DNA from: Mikania micrantha
Lineage: Eukaryota; Streptophyta; Magnoliopsida; Asterales; Asteraceae
Reading direction: 5' to 3'
DNA: 64,000 nucleotides
NCBI GenBank assembly: GCA_009363875.1
Contig: CM018695.1
Span: 15,968,755 to 16,032,754 of the forward strand
The notes under the pieces were generated by a model that was not told the DNA's origin, made no database searches, and worked only from the letters and a program-made list of their open reading frames with translations. The first letter of the stretch is position 1. The number at the start of each line of letters is the position of its first letter. Made by a program: the position numbers and the translations under genes. Of this stretch, positions 44,514 to 57,033 are shown piece by piece.

Positions 44514-47190
44514 ATGAAGGAGATTGTCAGCCTTAAGGGAGAAAAGAAGTACCTCATGTACCTGAGGTCCCTACAAATGATTTTTGATACACAGCTACCT
44601 GATCTTCCGAAGATCAATGCTGATATCATTCGGTTGGAGCATATGTTAGATGTTACGCTCAACTGTGTGCTCTCTTACAGAGGAAAGGATGCCAAGCCCC
44701 CCGTCTCGTCGCCTATTTGGACACCTCCTCAATCCTGATTACCTTGCACCTTTATGGAGGAGGTGGAGGCACGATGACTCAGGTTCGGATGAAGAGGATA
44801 TCGTGGTCCCTGATAATGATGATGATGATGATGAGGATGGTGATGATGATGTTGATGAAGATGTAGATCAGGGAATGGGTGCTCCTACCTTCGCTACTGC
44901 CACTCTATCTTCTTCTGTTGAGATCAGTGCGCCTGTTTCTACTGTTGTTATGGAGAAGCAACCTGTTTTTGATCCAGAAAATGTCAATGTGGAGGAAGAT
45001 GCCTTTACTGTTGAGTCTGAATCAGAAAAGACTGATGATGAGTTTGAAACAAATTTTGTGGGATCAAGAGGATTCGTTACTCAGAAACGGCCCAGGAAAG
45101 AAGCATCAAGAGTCTCACAAGCTGAACAGATTGAGGTTCTGATTATGTTTCAGAATGTTTGAGCGATTCCACTCCAAAAACCACTAAGGATCCTGCTCAG
45201 ACAATTTCCCAAGGATCAAGAAAGAAGAAAATGGCTAAAAGGCCTAAGTTCATTCTATAAAGAAGAACAAAGTCGGTTTGCAACATTTACTGTTACATGA
45301 GTTAAAGTTGCTTCGATTCTCTCAATGTCCAGATCAGGGAGTATTCCTACACAACCTACTACCACACATGTGCCTTGGACTTCCTCTGTCCTAGCTACCA
45401 TGTTTACTATTGTTGCAGTTGGTCCCTCCATCACCCGCATAGACACGTTTATGCCAACTGTCTCAATTACTGGGCAGTTAAACACTTTTAATAGTTTGGG
45501 TCTTTGTTTGATGGAGAGGAACCACCAACAAGATCAAGGATCAAGAAACACTGCTGCTACTCTCTACTAATCAATGGGCTGACCTAAGGGCAAGAAATGC
45601 TGAACTTGAGGAACATCTAATCAACTCAACAGAGGAACAACAACAACTCTCCTTAATAGTCCAAGGTCATGAAGACCGAATACTCAGCCAGGAGACAGAG
45701 AATCGACGTCTATTAGAGGCAGTCGAAAGCCTCAATGACTCTACTTCAAGGTTTGAGGGATCCATGCCGGCTCTGATGATTCAGACAATGATGATGAAGA
45801 TGAAGAAGAAGATGATGATGATGATGAGCAGGTAGATTATGATGAATCAGATAAGTCAAGTGGAGATGAAGATGACAGAGAGGGGGATGCCACTGCAGCT
45901 GCTACTAGAACTGCAGGGCAATCTACCAATAATGAGCTCAGAAGAAAGAAAAAAACGACACAAAGCTCCTGAGTCATCCTCCAAACCAACAGAAGAAGGA
46001 AAAGCTACTGAAGAAGTTGAGGTTGTGCCTTTAAGATGTCGTTTTGATGACACTTTAATGATGATGTTAGATGCTTATGGCATTATACAACATTCAGTTA
46101 GCTACGACGAGGAGGAGGGGGAGATCATTCATTGTCTCACCAAAGAGCAGATAGCAGAACCTTTCAGACTAAATCCTGGCGACATTTTCGTGGATGAAAA
46201 GGCTATTACTGCATCTGATCTCCCTACTCTAGAGAATTTTGAGGACATTGATGAGGTTATTTTCGAGGATTTGGATGAGGATGAGCCTGTAAAGTATACT
46301 TCAGCTGATGAGGAGTTGCCAACATTTCATGACCAGTTTTGTCAACATTCTGGAGAGGAGCCCGATCATAAGATTGATGAGAAGGTTAGTGGCAACAAAC
46401 CATCAACAGAATACATCCAACAGAGGAAAGAAGAATTGGCCGCATGTTGGGTCGTTTTGAAGAAAAGCAGTATCCCCTCCCCGCCAACTCCATTGAAAAA
46501 ATTCTACAGAACCAAAGGATATGAATCCGGATGTTGCATTCTGAGTTTGGCCTATTTCAATGATCTTCACTGTTATGCAGTGAAAAAGGAAAGGGGAGTA
46601 CAACACTTCAAATTTCCGCATGATTTCAAGACGTTGTTGGGATTTGATGTCACTCAGTTGGCATGCTTGAACATGCTTTATTATGAGACTTCAAGGTTAT
46701 CCTCTTGGTTTGCAAGGCATATCAAGTTTGAGTATAGAAAAAGATGGGTAAAATTCAAGCCATAGCAACCAGAAAGATATTATCTGCCAGAGATCGATGC
46801 TCAATCGAGAAAATACAATGTATCCTGAAGTGGTTACCTTCAAACGTCATGAAGAAGATTCCTCTATGGAAGATGCCTCAAGACTTTTCAGGTGGCTTGA
46901 CATGGTGGTATTGCGATGGTATAACCGCTGAAGCTATGATAGTTCTATGCAAAGAAGATAAGTGGGATACTATACGTTCTTTGATCCTATGTAGCTGACA
47001 AATCTGTCTGAGGAAGATGTGAAGACCTTATACAGATGTCATATCTTCTTTGATCTTGAAGATATGGAGTAGGCACTGCAATATATGAGGGTCATCCAAT
47101 TATGTTTTGGTTTTGATGTTCACGTCTGCTCTGACTTGAAAGCATTGTCACATAAGTTTTTGAAGACCGAAGCTTCAAAAGTTTAGAACT
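44514..47190 (+). pseudogene. Degraded non-gag-pol retroelement frame, copy 1 (C-terminal part)
   Basis: This is a long, broken plus-strand frame. It starts in the middle of a known type of Asteraceae retroelement protein (KKYLMYLRSLQMIFD..LPDLPK, then after a frameshift LFGHLLNPDYLAP and WRHDDSGSDEED). It continues with an Asp/Glu run near 44815-44870, a KRPRKEASR stretch, a coiled-coil-like segment near 45570-45740 (ELEEHL, ETENRRLLEAV), a second Asp/Glu run near 45785-45880, and an open frame of 308 codons at 45839-46765. The distal part reads WWYCDGITAEAMIVL and, in another frame, ALQYMRVIQLCF. Related predicted proteins in Tanacetum-type genomes are often labelled synaptobrevin/longin-like, a weak label I would not rely on. 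No gag, protease, reverse transcriptase or integrase motif is present. Confidence 0.6.
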
Positions 47191-47204
47191 AGGTCCAAGG
47201 AGGA

Positions 47205-47860
47205 GTATGTAGATGCATTGTTTGTCCCTAGTTCATTGTAATAGTCTTTTGTGATTGTGTAAAGTATATTTTATCAGTGAATATATGTTTGATCTACTAT
47301 GTGATTGTGTTTATCTTGTTTGAGTATGAATTTAGTAATCAGCTTGACCATTCATGCGGATGAGATGTAAGAATGAGCTCATTCACATGAATGAACGCCT
47401 AGCAAATGAACATCTCAGGCGAATGAGTCATTAGCATGAATCATTCGCATGAATGGCTCATTTGTCTGTGGTCATTCGCTCATATGAGTTATTCTTGTGA
47501 CTCATTCGTACGTATGACCTCTACTATATATACCCTGCAAACAGAATGTTTTCAGTAGTTCTTACATCACCCTCTATCTACCTAGGTTTCAGTGCGCCTC
47601 CTCTGCCTCCAAGTTCGATAATTCTCCCATGATTGATCGTTTCTCGACAAAACGTTGATATCAAATCTTCGGTTGATCACGAGGTGCCACTAGATCGATT
47701 AGATAATCCACAAATATGATTCCTTACTATTCGGGGGCTCACCGGGCAGATTCCGGGTGGAACCAACGTGTCCCGTAGGCCCTTCATTCACTAATCATGA
47801 ATGGCCATGCCATTTAGGCCACTGTAGCAAGTCCACCCTAAGGATGAATAGGGGTGTCAA
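47205..47860 (+). mobile_element. Probable LTR following the degraded frame
   Basis: A purine-rich CCAAGGAGGAGTA is followed by TGTAGATGCATTGTTTG, a plausible LTR start. Within it are repeated CATTCGCATGAATG-like words (47345-47515), a TATA box ACTATATATACCC near 47523, and a leader-like region. The end is uncertain. It differs from the Tekay LTRs. Confidence 0.45.
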
Positions 47861-47994
47861 CACAAATAGTACTATTCAATATTAATCTCCTGGCTCAAAC
47901 CATGAGTTAATGGTTGTGTCAACAAGATGGGACTTATGTTATAAATTTAAATGTCTCATGCAATCTACGATCCGGCTAACTTATGTTCAAACAT

Positions 47995-48000
<6 letters not shown>

Positions 48001-48056
<56 letters not shown>
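48001..48056. repeat. (AC)n(AT)n microsatellite
   Basis: A perfect run of AC dinucleotides followed by AT dinucleotides directly abuts the left end of the MITE at 48057. Confidence 0.95.
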
Positions 48057-48060
<4 letters not shown>

Positions 48061-48287
48061 AGAGGATCAAAAGTTAACCCATGCTTATTGCGTTAACCGA
48101 ATAACTGCCCATATTAAAGTAAATTTAAAGGTGTATGCTTTTTTCTTTTTTAATTAATATAGGACCCACTTACATTAATAAAAAAAGAAAAAAAACATAT
48201 ACCTTTAGATTTACTTTAATGTGGACCCTAAAGTAATAAGATGTAGTTGTTCGGTTAACGCAATAAGGAATGGTTAACATTCGAACC

Positions 48288-48293
<6 letters not shown>
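48057..48293. mobile_element. Stowaway-like MITE between AT microsatellites
   Basis: The left arm (GGAGAGGATCAAAAGTTAACC, then GCTTATTGCGTTAACCGAA and ATTAAAGTAAATTTAAAGG) and the inverse of the right arm (GGATGGTTCGAATGTTAACC, then CTTATTGCGTTAACCGAAC and ATTAAAGTAAATCTAAAGG) pair along about 95 bp. The element can fold almost completely into a hairpin. Flanking AT on both sides fits a TA target. Confidence 0.75.

Positions 48294-48332
<39 letters not shown>
48292..48332. repeat. (AT)n microsatellite
   Basis: About 20 AT units on the right side of the MITE. Confidence 0.95.
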
Positions 48333-48637
48333 CATAGTAAAAAAACACTTTGTGTATCATGCTTTTTACCCCAAGTTTGCAATTACAAAATAGTATAAAA
48401 GGGGTTGTAAACTTGTTGTTTACGTAAGAGAATCGTTGGATTGATAGTCAGGGATTGTTGTAGAACTCCACTTACATAGTTCCTAATATATCCAAGAGTA
48501 TTGCATACGCATCCCACTCTTTGTACTCTATCATTCACACATGTTTACTTTGATGATGTTATATAATTTATTAGAGTCCTATAATTGTTGTTTTTGTTAT
48601 AGGTCATGAGTTGATCCTTCACCCTCTTCTTGATGTG

Positions 48638-49345
48638 ATGTAATTACTCACAAGCTTAAATAACCAAACTCGTATGGATTGGGGCTAAGGATGTTAAAAC
48701 ATCGATCCCATGTCCTAGCTAGGCTTGGTCTCTAAACAAGATTTGGCCAAGGAGTCTCCTCATGCCACTTTTGTTAAATTATTATTTTTGCTCCTATCAT
48801 AATCTTTAAACATGTGTTAAGACTTGCCCACCTTGGCCTTTGGATTTAGAATATTTTTATCCACTTTTAACAGTCATCTTATTATTTAGTTCTCATGCAT
48901 ACTTATCCAAACCTTGGATCCATTATCTTTGTTCATAAAAGACTTTATATCATTCTTTTATTTATATTATCAATCCATATTATCATGGGTTATGTAATTA
49001 CTCCCAAGCTTAAATAACCAAACTCGTATTGATTGGGGCTAAGGATGTTAAAACATCGATCCCTTGTCCTAGCTAGGCTTGGTCTCTAAACAAGATTTGG
49101 CCAAGGAGTCTCCTCATGCCACTTTTGTTAAATTATTATTTTTGCTCCTATCATAATCTTTAAACATGTGTTAAGACTTACCCACCTTGGCCTTTGGATT
49201 TAGAATATTTTTATCCACTTTTAACAGTCATCTTATTATTTAGTTCTCATGCATACTTATCCAAACCTTGGATCCATTATCTTTGTTCATAAAAGACTTT
49301 ATATCATTCTTTTATTTATATTATCAATCCATATTATCGTGGGTT
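48638..49345. repeat. 354-bp tandem duplication
   Basis: Two copies in direct tandem, 48638-48991 and 48992-49345, starting at GTAATTACTC(A/C)CAAGC and ending at TATC(A/G)TGGGTT. They differ at about five positions, so the duplication is recent. No coding content is recognised in the unit. Confidence 0.92.
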
Positions 49346-52068
49346 CATATCAATATGGTCTTCATGTATGCCTATACTTAACCAAAGAAAATTGAGAACT
49401 TGTTTATGCATGAGTTACACATATAACAGGGAATGGTCTTGATTACATGCATAAGTTGGTTTTCTTCTTATAAGTTAAGTGTACATTTGTAACTATTTTG
49501 TGTTGACACTACCCAACCATTATAACTTGTATTAGTGTTGTTTTTTGGTATTTCTTTAGGCAAGCAGCTGTTACACTTCCCTTTGCCCAAGTTTTGAGTC
49601 GGGTTTTACATGTGCATGGAACAATTTTCATCGTATGCATACGTGTGTGTGTGTGTGTGGGGGGGGGGGGGGCTGTTTGTTGTCGTGAAGGGCCTAGATG
49701 TAAGAGCAGTCTTGGGAATCTTTTCTTGTATCCTTGAAAATCATCGAAATGAGGGAGGGGGATTGAGGTTGGCCGAGAAGTATCATGAGGAAAAGAAGAA
49801 AAAAGTGGTCATTTGACATTCTAGTCTTTTGGTACACACTTGTTCCCTAAGAAAGTTTGATTGGATTGTAACTAGGAGGGTTTCAAGGGTTTGGCTAGTA
49901 TATTTGGTGATAAACCTTCTTGTTGTTTTTAGATGATGTAGGTCTTTAAATAAGAATGAGGTTTTTGGTAAACCATGCATGTATATACATGCATATGTAC
50001 CCCCTCTCTTTCTATATACACACACACATATATATGTATATATTATGATTATTTGTTTCCTTTAGATAGCTAGAGTTTACATGGTTTTTAAGTTAGCTTG
50101 TATGAATTTTTTTAGAGTTGATGATTTGAATCAAATATGTGGGTTTGTCTAACTTGTTGTCTCGTATAGTGGTGATAAAAACTTTAACTTAGCTTCGGCT
50201 TGAATTGGTTTATTCTATGTATTGATTCATTTTGGTTGATTTAGAATTTCCTTTGGCGTCCATGAATTTTAACATATTGTAAGGAGAATGAGAATTAAAT
50301 TTTTGTTTGATGGTGTAAGCGTTAAGTAAGTCAAACCACACCTAATGTTGACTTGCTTTTAAGTCCAAGTTATTTCAACTCTTATTATGATAATCTATAT
50401 ATGTTGTTGCTTAATAAAGGAATTTTTTTTGTTTCCTATGACTTCTATGTAATTTCCGCATAGACATTGTATTCTTTTGCGTGATGCAAATTCAAAATAT
50501 TTATGTGGCAACTCATGGCAATTGGTGTAAACGTTGATGCGGTACATATTATTAGGTTTGCTGGATGTGAACGAGTGTTCACGTATGATTTTAATTCAAC
50601 GCATGCATATCCTTCAATCGTGTAGAAATATTAGAAGCCAAAAACATGGCATGAAATCAGAAAAAAAAAATTGCGTGAGAAAACCCAAAAAAACATTAAT
50701 AGATACCAGGCATGACACAAAGAATGAAAACCTTAAAGAAACATACATTACTAATTACTAAGGTCTTAAATTAAGTGTTAAATTCCTTAATTTTCGATAA
50801 CCAAACCTTGGTTTCCAACAACTACCACACCAAATACGATAACTTGTCTAAACTAACAAACTATAACAAGTCCATTAATGCAGATGGAACTCAATACATA
50901 CTAATGAAGACACAAAGTGATAAAGGCTACAACAAACCTTCAAGCTAGGCTCAAATCCTAAACGAATCTGGTTCAAGAGAGAAGTATAACTTGTCATTTT
51001 CAAATATATAATATCTTATAATTATACCTTATACGAACAAAAAACTCATAAATCTGACACGTAATGAGTAGCATGAGATCGAGTATAGGAGTACATTCGT
51101 ACAACAAACCTTTTGACCTCACACTTATTCGTTTATTGAAATTTACACCAAAATATATAAGAAACAGACAACAACCTAAAGAAACAATTGCAACCTACAA
51201 CAAAACTTCAAGAATCAAATTGGTTGTTGATAATTAAAAATATGTTTTGACAAAAGTCATTAATTTTTAAACAAAAATAGGGGGATAATTATATAAAATT
51301 GGTTGTTGATCATATTAGGATTAGTCTTAATGACTTGAAAAATATATACAGGGTTATATCTGTAAGATTAAATATTTACATTATGTTACTTATGATTCTT
51401 TATTTAATTGGTCAATTACTTAAATACTTATTTAGATAGGTAATTATATGATGAACGTAATTACCCTTACTATCTTAATTAGGGTTTCCCTTAAATGTAT
51501 ATATGAAAAGATCCTCTCAAGTCTCTCCACCTAATTCCATCATCACTATCCATCCTAAACAGGAACCGTTGGAACTGGTGCTTAAGAAATAATGTCAGGA
51601 ATCAACACTGCGCAAACTGGATTCACATGTTATATATGATCTTTATTATTATTGCGGTTTTAATCTAATCATAGGAATCAGTCAACCATATATACTTAAT
51701 TAGCTTTTTTTATTATTAATATTATTAATATTTATAAATATTTATTATATATAACTTAATATATAAGATTTTATTATATTTATAATAATTTTATATATAA
51801 AATAATTATTTGAACAAATAAACATGACTAAATGTAAATAATATAAATAAAAGGTTTGTTTAGGTTTGCGAGCTAATTAAAGCTTCATTATGAAGCTCAA
51901 GCTCGATGACTAAAGGAGTCATATTTCAGAGCTCGAGCTTGTTTAAGTTTGTCTTGTTTGAACTTTTTGTCAATCTGATTTCGAGTAGTTAACGAGTTTG
52001 CATGACTTGTTTTTACCCCTAGGCCCTAGCTCTGTTTCATATCTTACACATGACATTAGCACATTATT
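49346..52068. other. AT-rich intergenic DNA with microsatellites
   Basis: No gene is supported. A (GT)n(G)n run lies at about 49643-49672, ending in at least 13 consecutive G. A stretch near 51860-52010 has the GAGCTCGAGCTTG-type words typical of transposon-derived plant DNA. Short open frames here show no motif. Confidence 0.45.
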
Positions 52069-52490
52069 ATATTACTAGTGAGATACCCGCACAATGCGGC
52101 GGAAAACAAAACAATTAGGCAACTAATTTTGGCTTGTAAAAAGCTTAAATCACCTAATTTTTGTTGAATCAACTCTTTTAAGTAAAAAAATTATTATGAT
52201 AAAATTCATAAGTTAAAAAGCCAAATATGATATATTGATATGACAAAAGTGTGAAAAGTAATTTATTTGATTTGGAAGGGTTTTCTTTTATAGGTATTAT
52301 ATGAAATTTTATTTTTTATATATATCAATGTGGGACAAATTAAAAAGTAAAAGAAAACCATTTAGTTTATGGCTCTTAAATTTTTGTTTGTTGTACTTTA
52401 TGTTATAAGAGTTGTAAAACTCTTAATTTTAAGAGTTTTTGGTAAAAGACAATTATGTCCTTCCTATATGTATTATATAGTAATATAGAT
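52069..52490. mobile_element. Small TIR element with GATACCCGC..GCGGCGG motif
   Basis: The left end ATATTACTAGTGAGATACCCG and the inverse of the right end (ATCTATATTACTATAT) share an ATATTACTA terminus. The motif ACCCGCACAATGCGGCGG next to the left end is common at the ends of repetitive AT-rich plant elements. It has no coding frame. Confidence 0.4.
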
Positions 52491-55269
52491 ATAACACTTA
52501 AACACCAATGTCTCTGGATTTAAAAACTGGTTGTTTTTATATCTTTTTTATATTCTTTCACTTGAGTTTGATAAGTTAGAGGTTGGGATTTAGGCTTTGC
52601 TCTTGAAAAAAAATTATGACATGTTCATATCTCATTTCAGCCTGCTTTATTTAACAAACGCACAACCTTTTTTATACTATGTAAACAACATATGCATGCA
52701 AGATCTTTTTCAATTGCCGTAACTGTGTTTTTTTATTTTAATTATTTTAATCTGCATTAATAAGTGTTTTGTTTTATCTTATAATGTTTTCTTATACTTC
52801 AAATATTTTATTGTGACACGCTTATTCTTTTATACATTCCACTATAAATTTCATTTGAAATCAAACCGGTCTATGTTTTAAATTACTTTATACTTTTTTC
52901 TAAGATGCTTTTATGTTTGTTAACGTTTTATCTTTTACAAAGAGATTTTTTCTTATTTGAGTATGTTATTGTGACATGTTTTTTTTATCTACATTTTGAT
53001 ATTTAAAATAAATGTTACTTTTAATAAAAACTAAACCGAGTCAAATAGGTACATTTTTAATACACTTTTGTGTTGTTAATGTGTTTTTAGAACGAAATAA
53101 CTTTTTCATAAATTCCAAATTAAAATACCATCGCAACATTTTTTTATTTTATGTTTTTATGTTCAAAATAAGTCTCAAATGGAGTATAATACATTTGTTG
53201 TAATTAATGAGTTTCTCCGTAGTGATACAATCATACAAAAACTAGTTTTGCTTCATATACCTTAAGTATTTTTGTTGCTTTATGAAAATTAAATTGATTG
53301 GTTTAATATACACTATAAGAAAACTATGCTAAAATGTTGGATCTTTCCTAACAACATAAGGGTTGTTGGGTATAGACCGGCATTTTTCGTACCCGCTAAC
53401 TTGCCCTCACTGGTCAATATATCAAAGACCTCGCAACCCATCCCCTTACGCATGATTCACTTTCGAGTTCCCGCTATTGTGAAAATTTATCACAACGAAA
53501 AGTCATCTGGAAAGGTTATTTTATTTATTATTTTAGTTTTTCAATTATCTGGCTATTAATTTAATATATTTAAAAAAATTATATTTGTTTAATTGTTTTT
53601 CTTAGATTAAGTAGTTTTATATAAAACTTAAACCCTAATAAACTAAAATCAAATAGTTATATGTTAGTATGTATCTAATAATTATACATATTGTTTTTAT
53701 TGTTTAGTAGTTCGAAAAAGAATGTGATGATAAAAATATATCTCAAATTAATATACATGCATCATTTAATAAAAATGACTTTGAATATAACGTGTCACTC
53801 TATCTATATAATTTAAATAAATAATAATGTATCACCTCATAAATTTATACGAAATAAATTAATATTCACAGTTTTAAAATTTTGAAGTTTATTAATTAAG
53901 AATTAAGTTTCATCCTTTCTTTGAAATACAAATACACAATTAAGAAAACATTTATACTTTATAATTTTTATTTAATTGTACCTTGTCTGTAACAAAAGAA
54001 TTTTAAATATAATCTATAAAAATTTTCCTGTGACTTTTAATTTGAATTTAAAAATCTTGTAGAAAAAGAAAGAAAATGCAAAAAAGGAGTAAACACAATC
54101 GCAACAAGCCTCGAACCCACGCTCTGTATCACCCAATCCTTAACGTCACAACTCACAAGCACTAACCATCAGTCTTGCGCTCTGAGAAAAATTCGTTTCC
54201 GGGAGATAAGTTTATAACATATCCCAATTTCTTTACCCCAAATTAGTTCATGGCCTACGATAACTCTAGATCCTTTCACATGTGAAATTCGTTTGAATAT
54301 GATACTGATCTTTGCAATAGCCATAGGCTTTTGTTCTCCACTAAATGACGAAAAAAGTAATACGTAAAACAATTACTTGGAGTTAGAGATTCATAGGTTT
54401 GCGGAGGGAAGTCGATCGTCGAACGAATGATGCTTGTGGTTCCAATTGTGTCACAAAGTGCTGGTGGGTGTTGGTTCTTGGCATAGAAAATTTTGTAGAG
54501 ACGTAAAGAAGCATATAAATGGATTAAACTTGATTTTTATGTTCGAAATCGTTTATTTTTGAATTTGAGTCAAACTTGTATACTTGGAAGTTCATAGTCG
54601 AGTTTTGGGTTGTAAATTAGCTTAATTACTAATTGAAATTGATTCACGTGTATTCAATCTTACCATATACAAAATATTTCAAGTTGTATCCACGTGAAAT
54701 CGAGATGTTAGGTGTGCGGACGCGAACGGGTGGATGGGATGGGAGATTAGGGTATTGATAGATCTAATCCTTGAGTTCTTATTCAAATATACTTTTTTTT
54801 TGGAAACTTTGGCTCTTTTAAGTTTACAAAATAATTTCTAAAATTTTATAAACTATATACCTTAATCAAAGTGAAATATTTATTACTTTAGAATTTTTTT
54901 TTTCCAACATAATCTTTTATGGTTTTATTGTTATACTATTATAAAACATCAAAACATGACAAAATTAAATGGTTTTGCTTAAACCCATCACAATAAAATT
55001 TATTTATCCACTTTTATGAATAATTTGCATAATATATTACAAATTTATTCTTTACATACATATTTTATTATAAATAGTTTCTTGAAATTTGAAATCCTAA
55101 TTGATTTTCTTTTTTATCATTTTTATTCAATTTAGTTTTGATGACATGAACCAAGTTATGTAAATAAATGCTTGTTAATTCTCGTAATTGAATTTCACTA
55201 AATAGTATTATGGGATTACATTTTTACAGGATTGTTACAGACTTTGTTATTTTTATGAATTTTGTCCTG
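52491..55269. other. AT-rich DNA with a possible CACTA terminus at 53309
   Basis: No gene is supported. At 53309 CACTATAAGAAAACTATG looks like a CACTA-type end, and the following 60 bp has short inverted words (CCTAACAACATAAGGGTTGTTGGG), but no partner terminus or transposase was found. Near 54100-54115 CCTCGAACCCACGC resembles an inverted tRNA B box. Confidence 0.35.
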
Positions 55270-55860
55270 TAATTAGGAAGAAACTGCAGAGAACCAGTGT
55301 GGATACTTTGCCATCATTTGGTCTTCACATTCCAAAGTGAACTCGTGACCATGTTTGGATTATCATTGAACCTTTACAATCGTTATTCAGCTTTGCTTGA
55401 GTTGTTTGATGTGACCATCCATGAATTCCACCTATTTCTCAACAATGTGCATTGATGCATCATTCTAAAACTCATCGAGTGGTATATGCAGGTTCTCGTC
55501 AGCTAAGCATTTATTAAAATTAGATAATTGAAACATACGTTACTAAGCTCTTGTGGAAGTTCAAGCTTGTCAGCCACCTTCCCAATCCTTTCAAGTATCC
55601 TAGAAGGACCCACATAACGAGAGACAAGTTTTCCCTTTTTCCAAATCGAAAGACTCCTTTCCAAAGCGAAACTATAAGGAGTACCATGTCACTGACATGG
55701 AATTCCAAACATTTATGGCATTTGTCAGCGTAGCTCTTTTGTAGACTTCGAGTAGCTAACAAATTATAACGAATTAGATAATTCTTTTCCGTCGTTTCTT
55801 GAATCAGTTTGGGAATAGTGATTTGAGATTCACCAATCTCGTTCTAGCTAATGAGCAAAC
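55270..55860 (-). pseudogene. Gypsy integrase C-terminal fragment
   Basis: On the minus strand a broken frame reads LQKSYADK, then CLEFHVSD, VSLWKGVFRFGK, and after a frameshift further segments matching the chromovirus region between integrase core and chromodomain (compare RQKSYADKR and VSPWKGVVRFAKK in the intact copy). The part left of 55510 is more decayed. It is an isolated fragment. Confidence 0.75.
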
Positions 55861-55893
55861 GACATTTACGACATAATTGAAATAAAAACTCCA

Positions 55894-56070
55894 CTTTTGA
55901 TAGATAGTGAAGCAGCTAAGAACATCATAAAAAATCCAGTATATCACTCTAGAACTAAACACATATAAATAAGACATCACTTTATAAGAGTTTGTTATGA
56001 AAAGGAACTAATTGTTCCTGAATATGTCTGAACAACTTATCAAGTTGCATATATTTTTACAAAACTTTAG
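55894..56070 (+). pseudogene. Ty1/copia RNase H fragment
   Basis: The frame reads DSEAAKNIIKNPVYHSRTKHI, stop, IRHHFIR, YEKELIVPEYV, stop, QVAYIFTKL, stop. This is the conserved C-terminal RNase H segment of copia polyproteins (D..(S/A)A..(I/L)..NP..H.R.KHI...HF.R....G.....V....Q.AD..TK). The rest of the copia element is not nearby, except possibly LTR-like sequence to the right. Confidence 0.85.
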
Positions 56071-57033
56071 ACTCATCCACCTTTGACAAATTTGTTACTA
56101 AATTAGGCATGATGAACATGAGTTAAACTGCAACCTCTAAATCAAAATATATTTTTTTTTATATTTAAAAATGTTTCCTTTAAAATCTTGTGTATTGTCT
56201 TTAATGTTATTTTCATCACTAAATTGAAATTTAATCTATTGATTCCCCTAACAACGGATCAAAAGGACATAACCATTGAATGAACTACTATTGTTCAACC
56301 TACCGTGGTTATATCTAACTACTGATAGACCATTGTAAATATACGAGTTGTTATATTTTACTACTTTTATCTTTCAGTGGTTGACATCTATCCGTTGTTA
56401 CATTCTTATCCATGGATATAATCATCTGTGGTTACACTAATAACCCTCAGTGGCAATTAGCTTCCGAGGTTGTGATATTTTTACCACTTGTCACTCACTG
56501 AATCTTAGTCTTTACTCCTGTATATATCCGTCGTTCCCAATTCCGACATTCTCGTCTTCTGCACTTGCATTAATTTCTCTGAAAAACTCATTAGCTCTTC
56601 TTGATCACGTTGTTTAACATAATGTTTGATCAAGAATGGTGAGTTAAAGCTTGAGGATATATGATTGTGAGGAATGTCGTCTGGCTCGATGCAATCACTC
56701 TAATCAAGTCGTCTGAGCTTCATGCTTAAGATGATTAAGAGTGACAACATCGGACCAGGTTTTATTCCTATCAAACCACTGTCCATGTTTTTACAAATTT
56801 TTGTCTGATTATGTTATTTTGTCGTTCTGTTGTCTCTCTCCTTGTTCCTTTTTTTTACAGTTGTTAACTTTTGCATGTTTGACCTAATTGGATAATCCGT
56901 CGTTTGTTATAAGTACTAGTAGTTTCTACCTGTAGATCCGTTCTTGATTTTATAACGGCTACATCATCCCTGTTTTTCTCTCTTCGAACTCTCAAAATCA
57001 CTCTCACTTTCATCTTTGTTCTTATACGATTCA
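56071..57033 (+). other. Probable LTR or leader of the element carrying frame copy 2
   Basis: After the copia fragment the sequence holds GTGGTTATA-type words (56290-56440), a TATA-like CTGTATATATCC near 56517, and a CT-rich leader (56960-57030) ending at the start codon at 57034. This is the layout of an LTR and 5' leader, but I cannot define ends or a primer binding site. Confidence 0.35.

Noticed and set aside
44650..45162. Acidic frame read as a host nucleolin- or prothymosin-like gene
   Set aside because: It has no start of its own, is continuous with retroelement-type sequence after a frameshift, and lies next to an LTR and a primer binding site.
47951..48382. Open frames through the AC/AT microsatellites
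   Set aside because: They translate simple repeats (His-Thr and Ile-Tyr runs).
53309..53560. A second CACTA element
   Set aside because: Only one terminus-like motif is seen, with no partner end, no clear subterminal array and no transposase, so it is noted only as possible.
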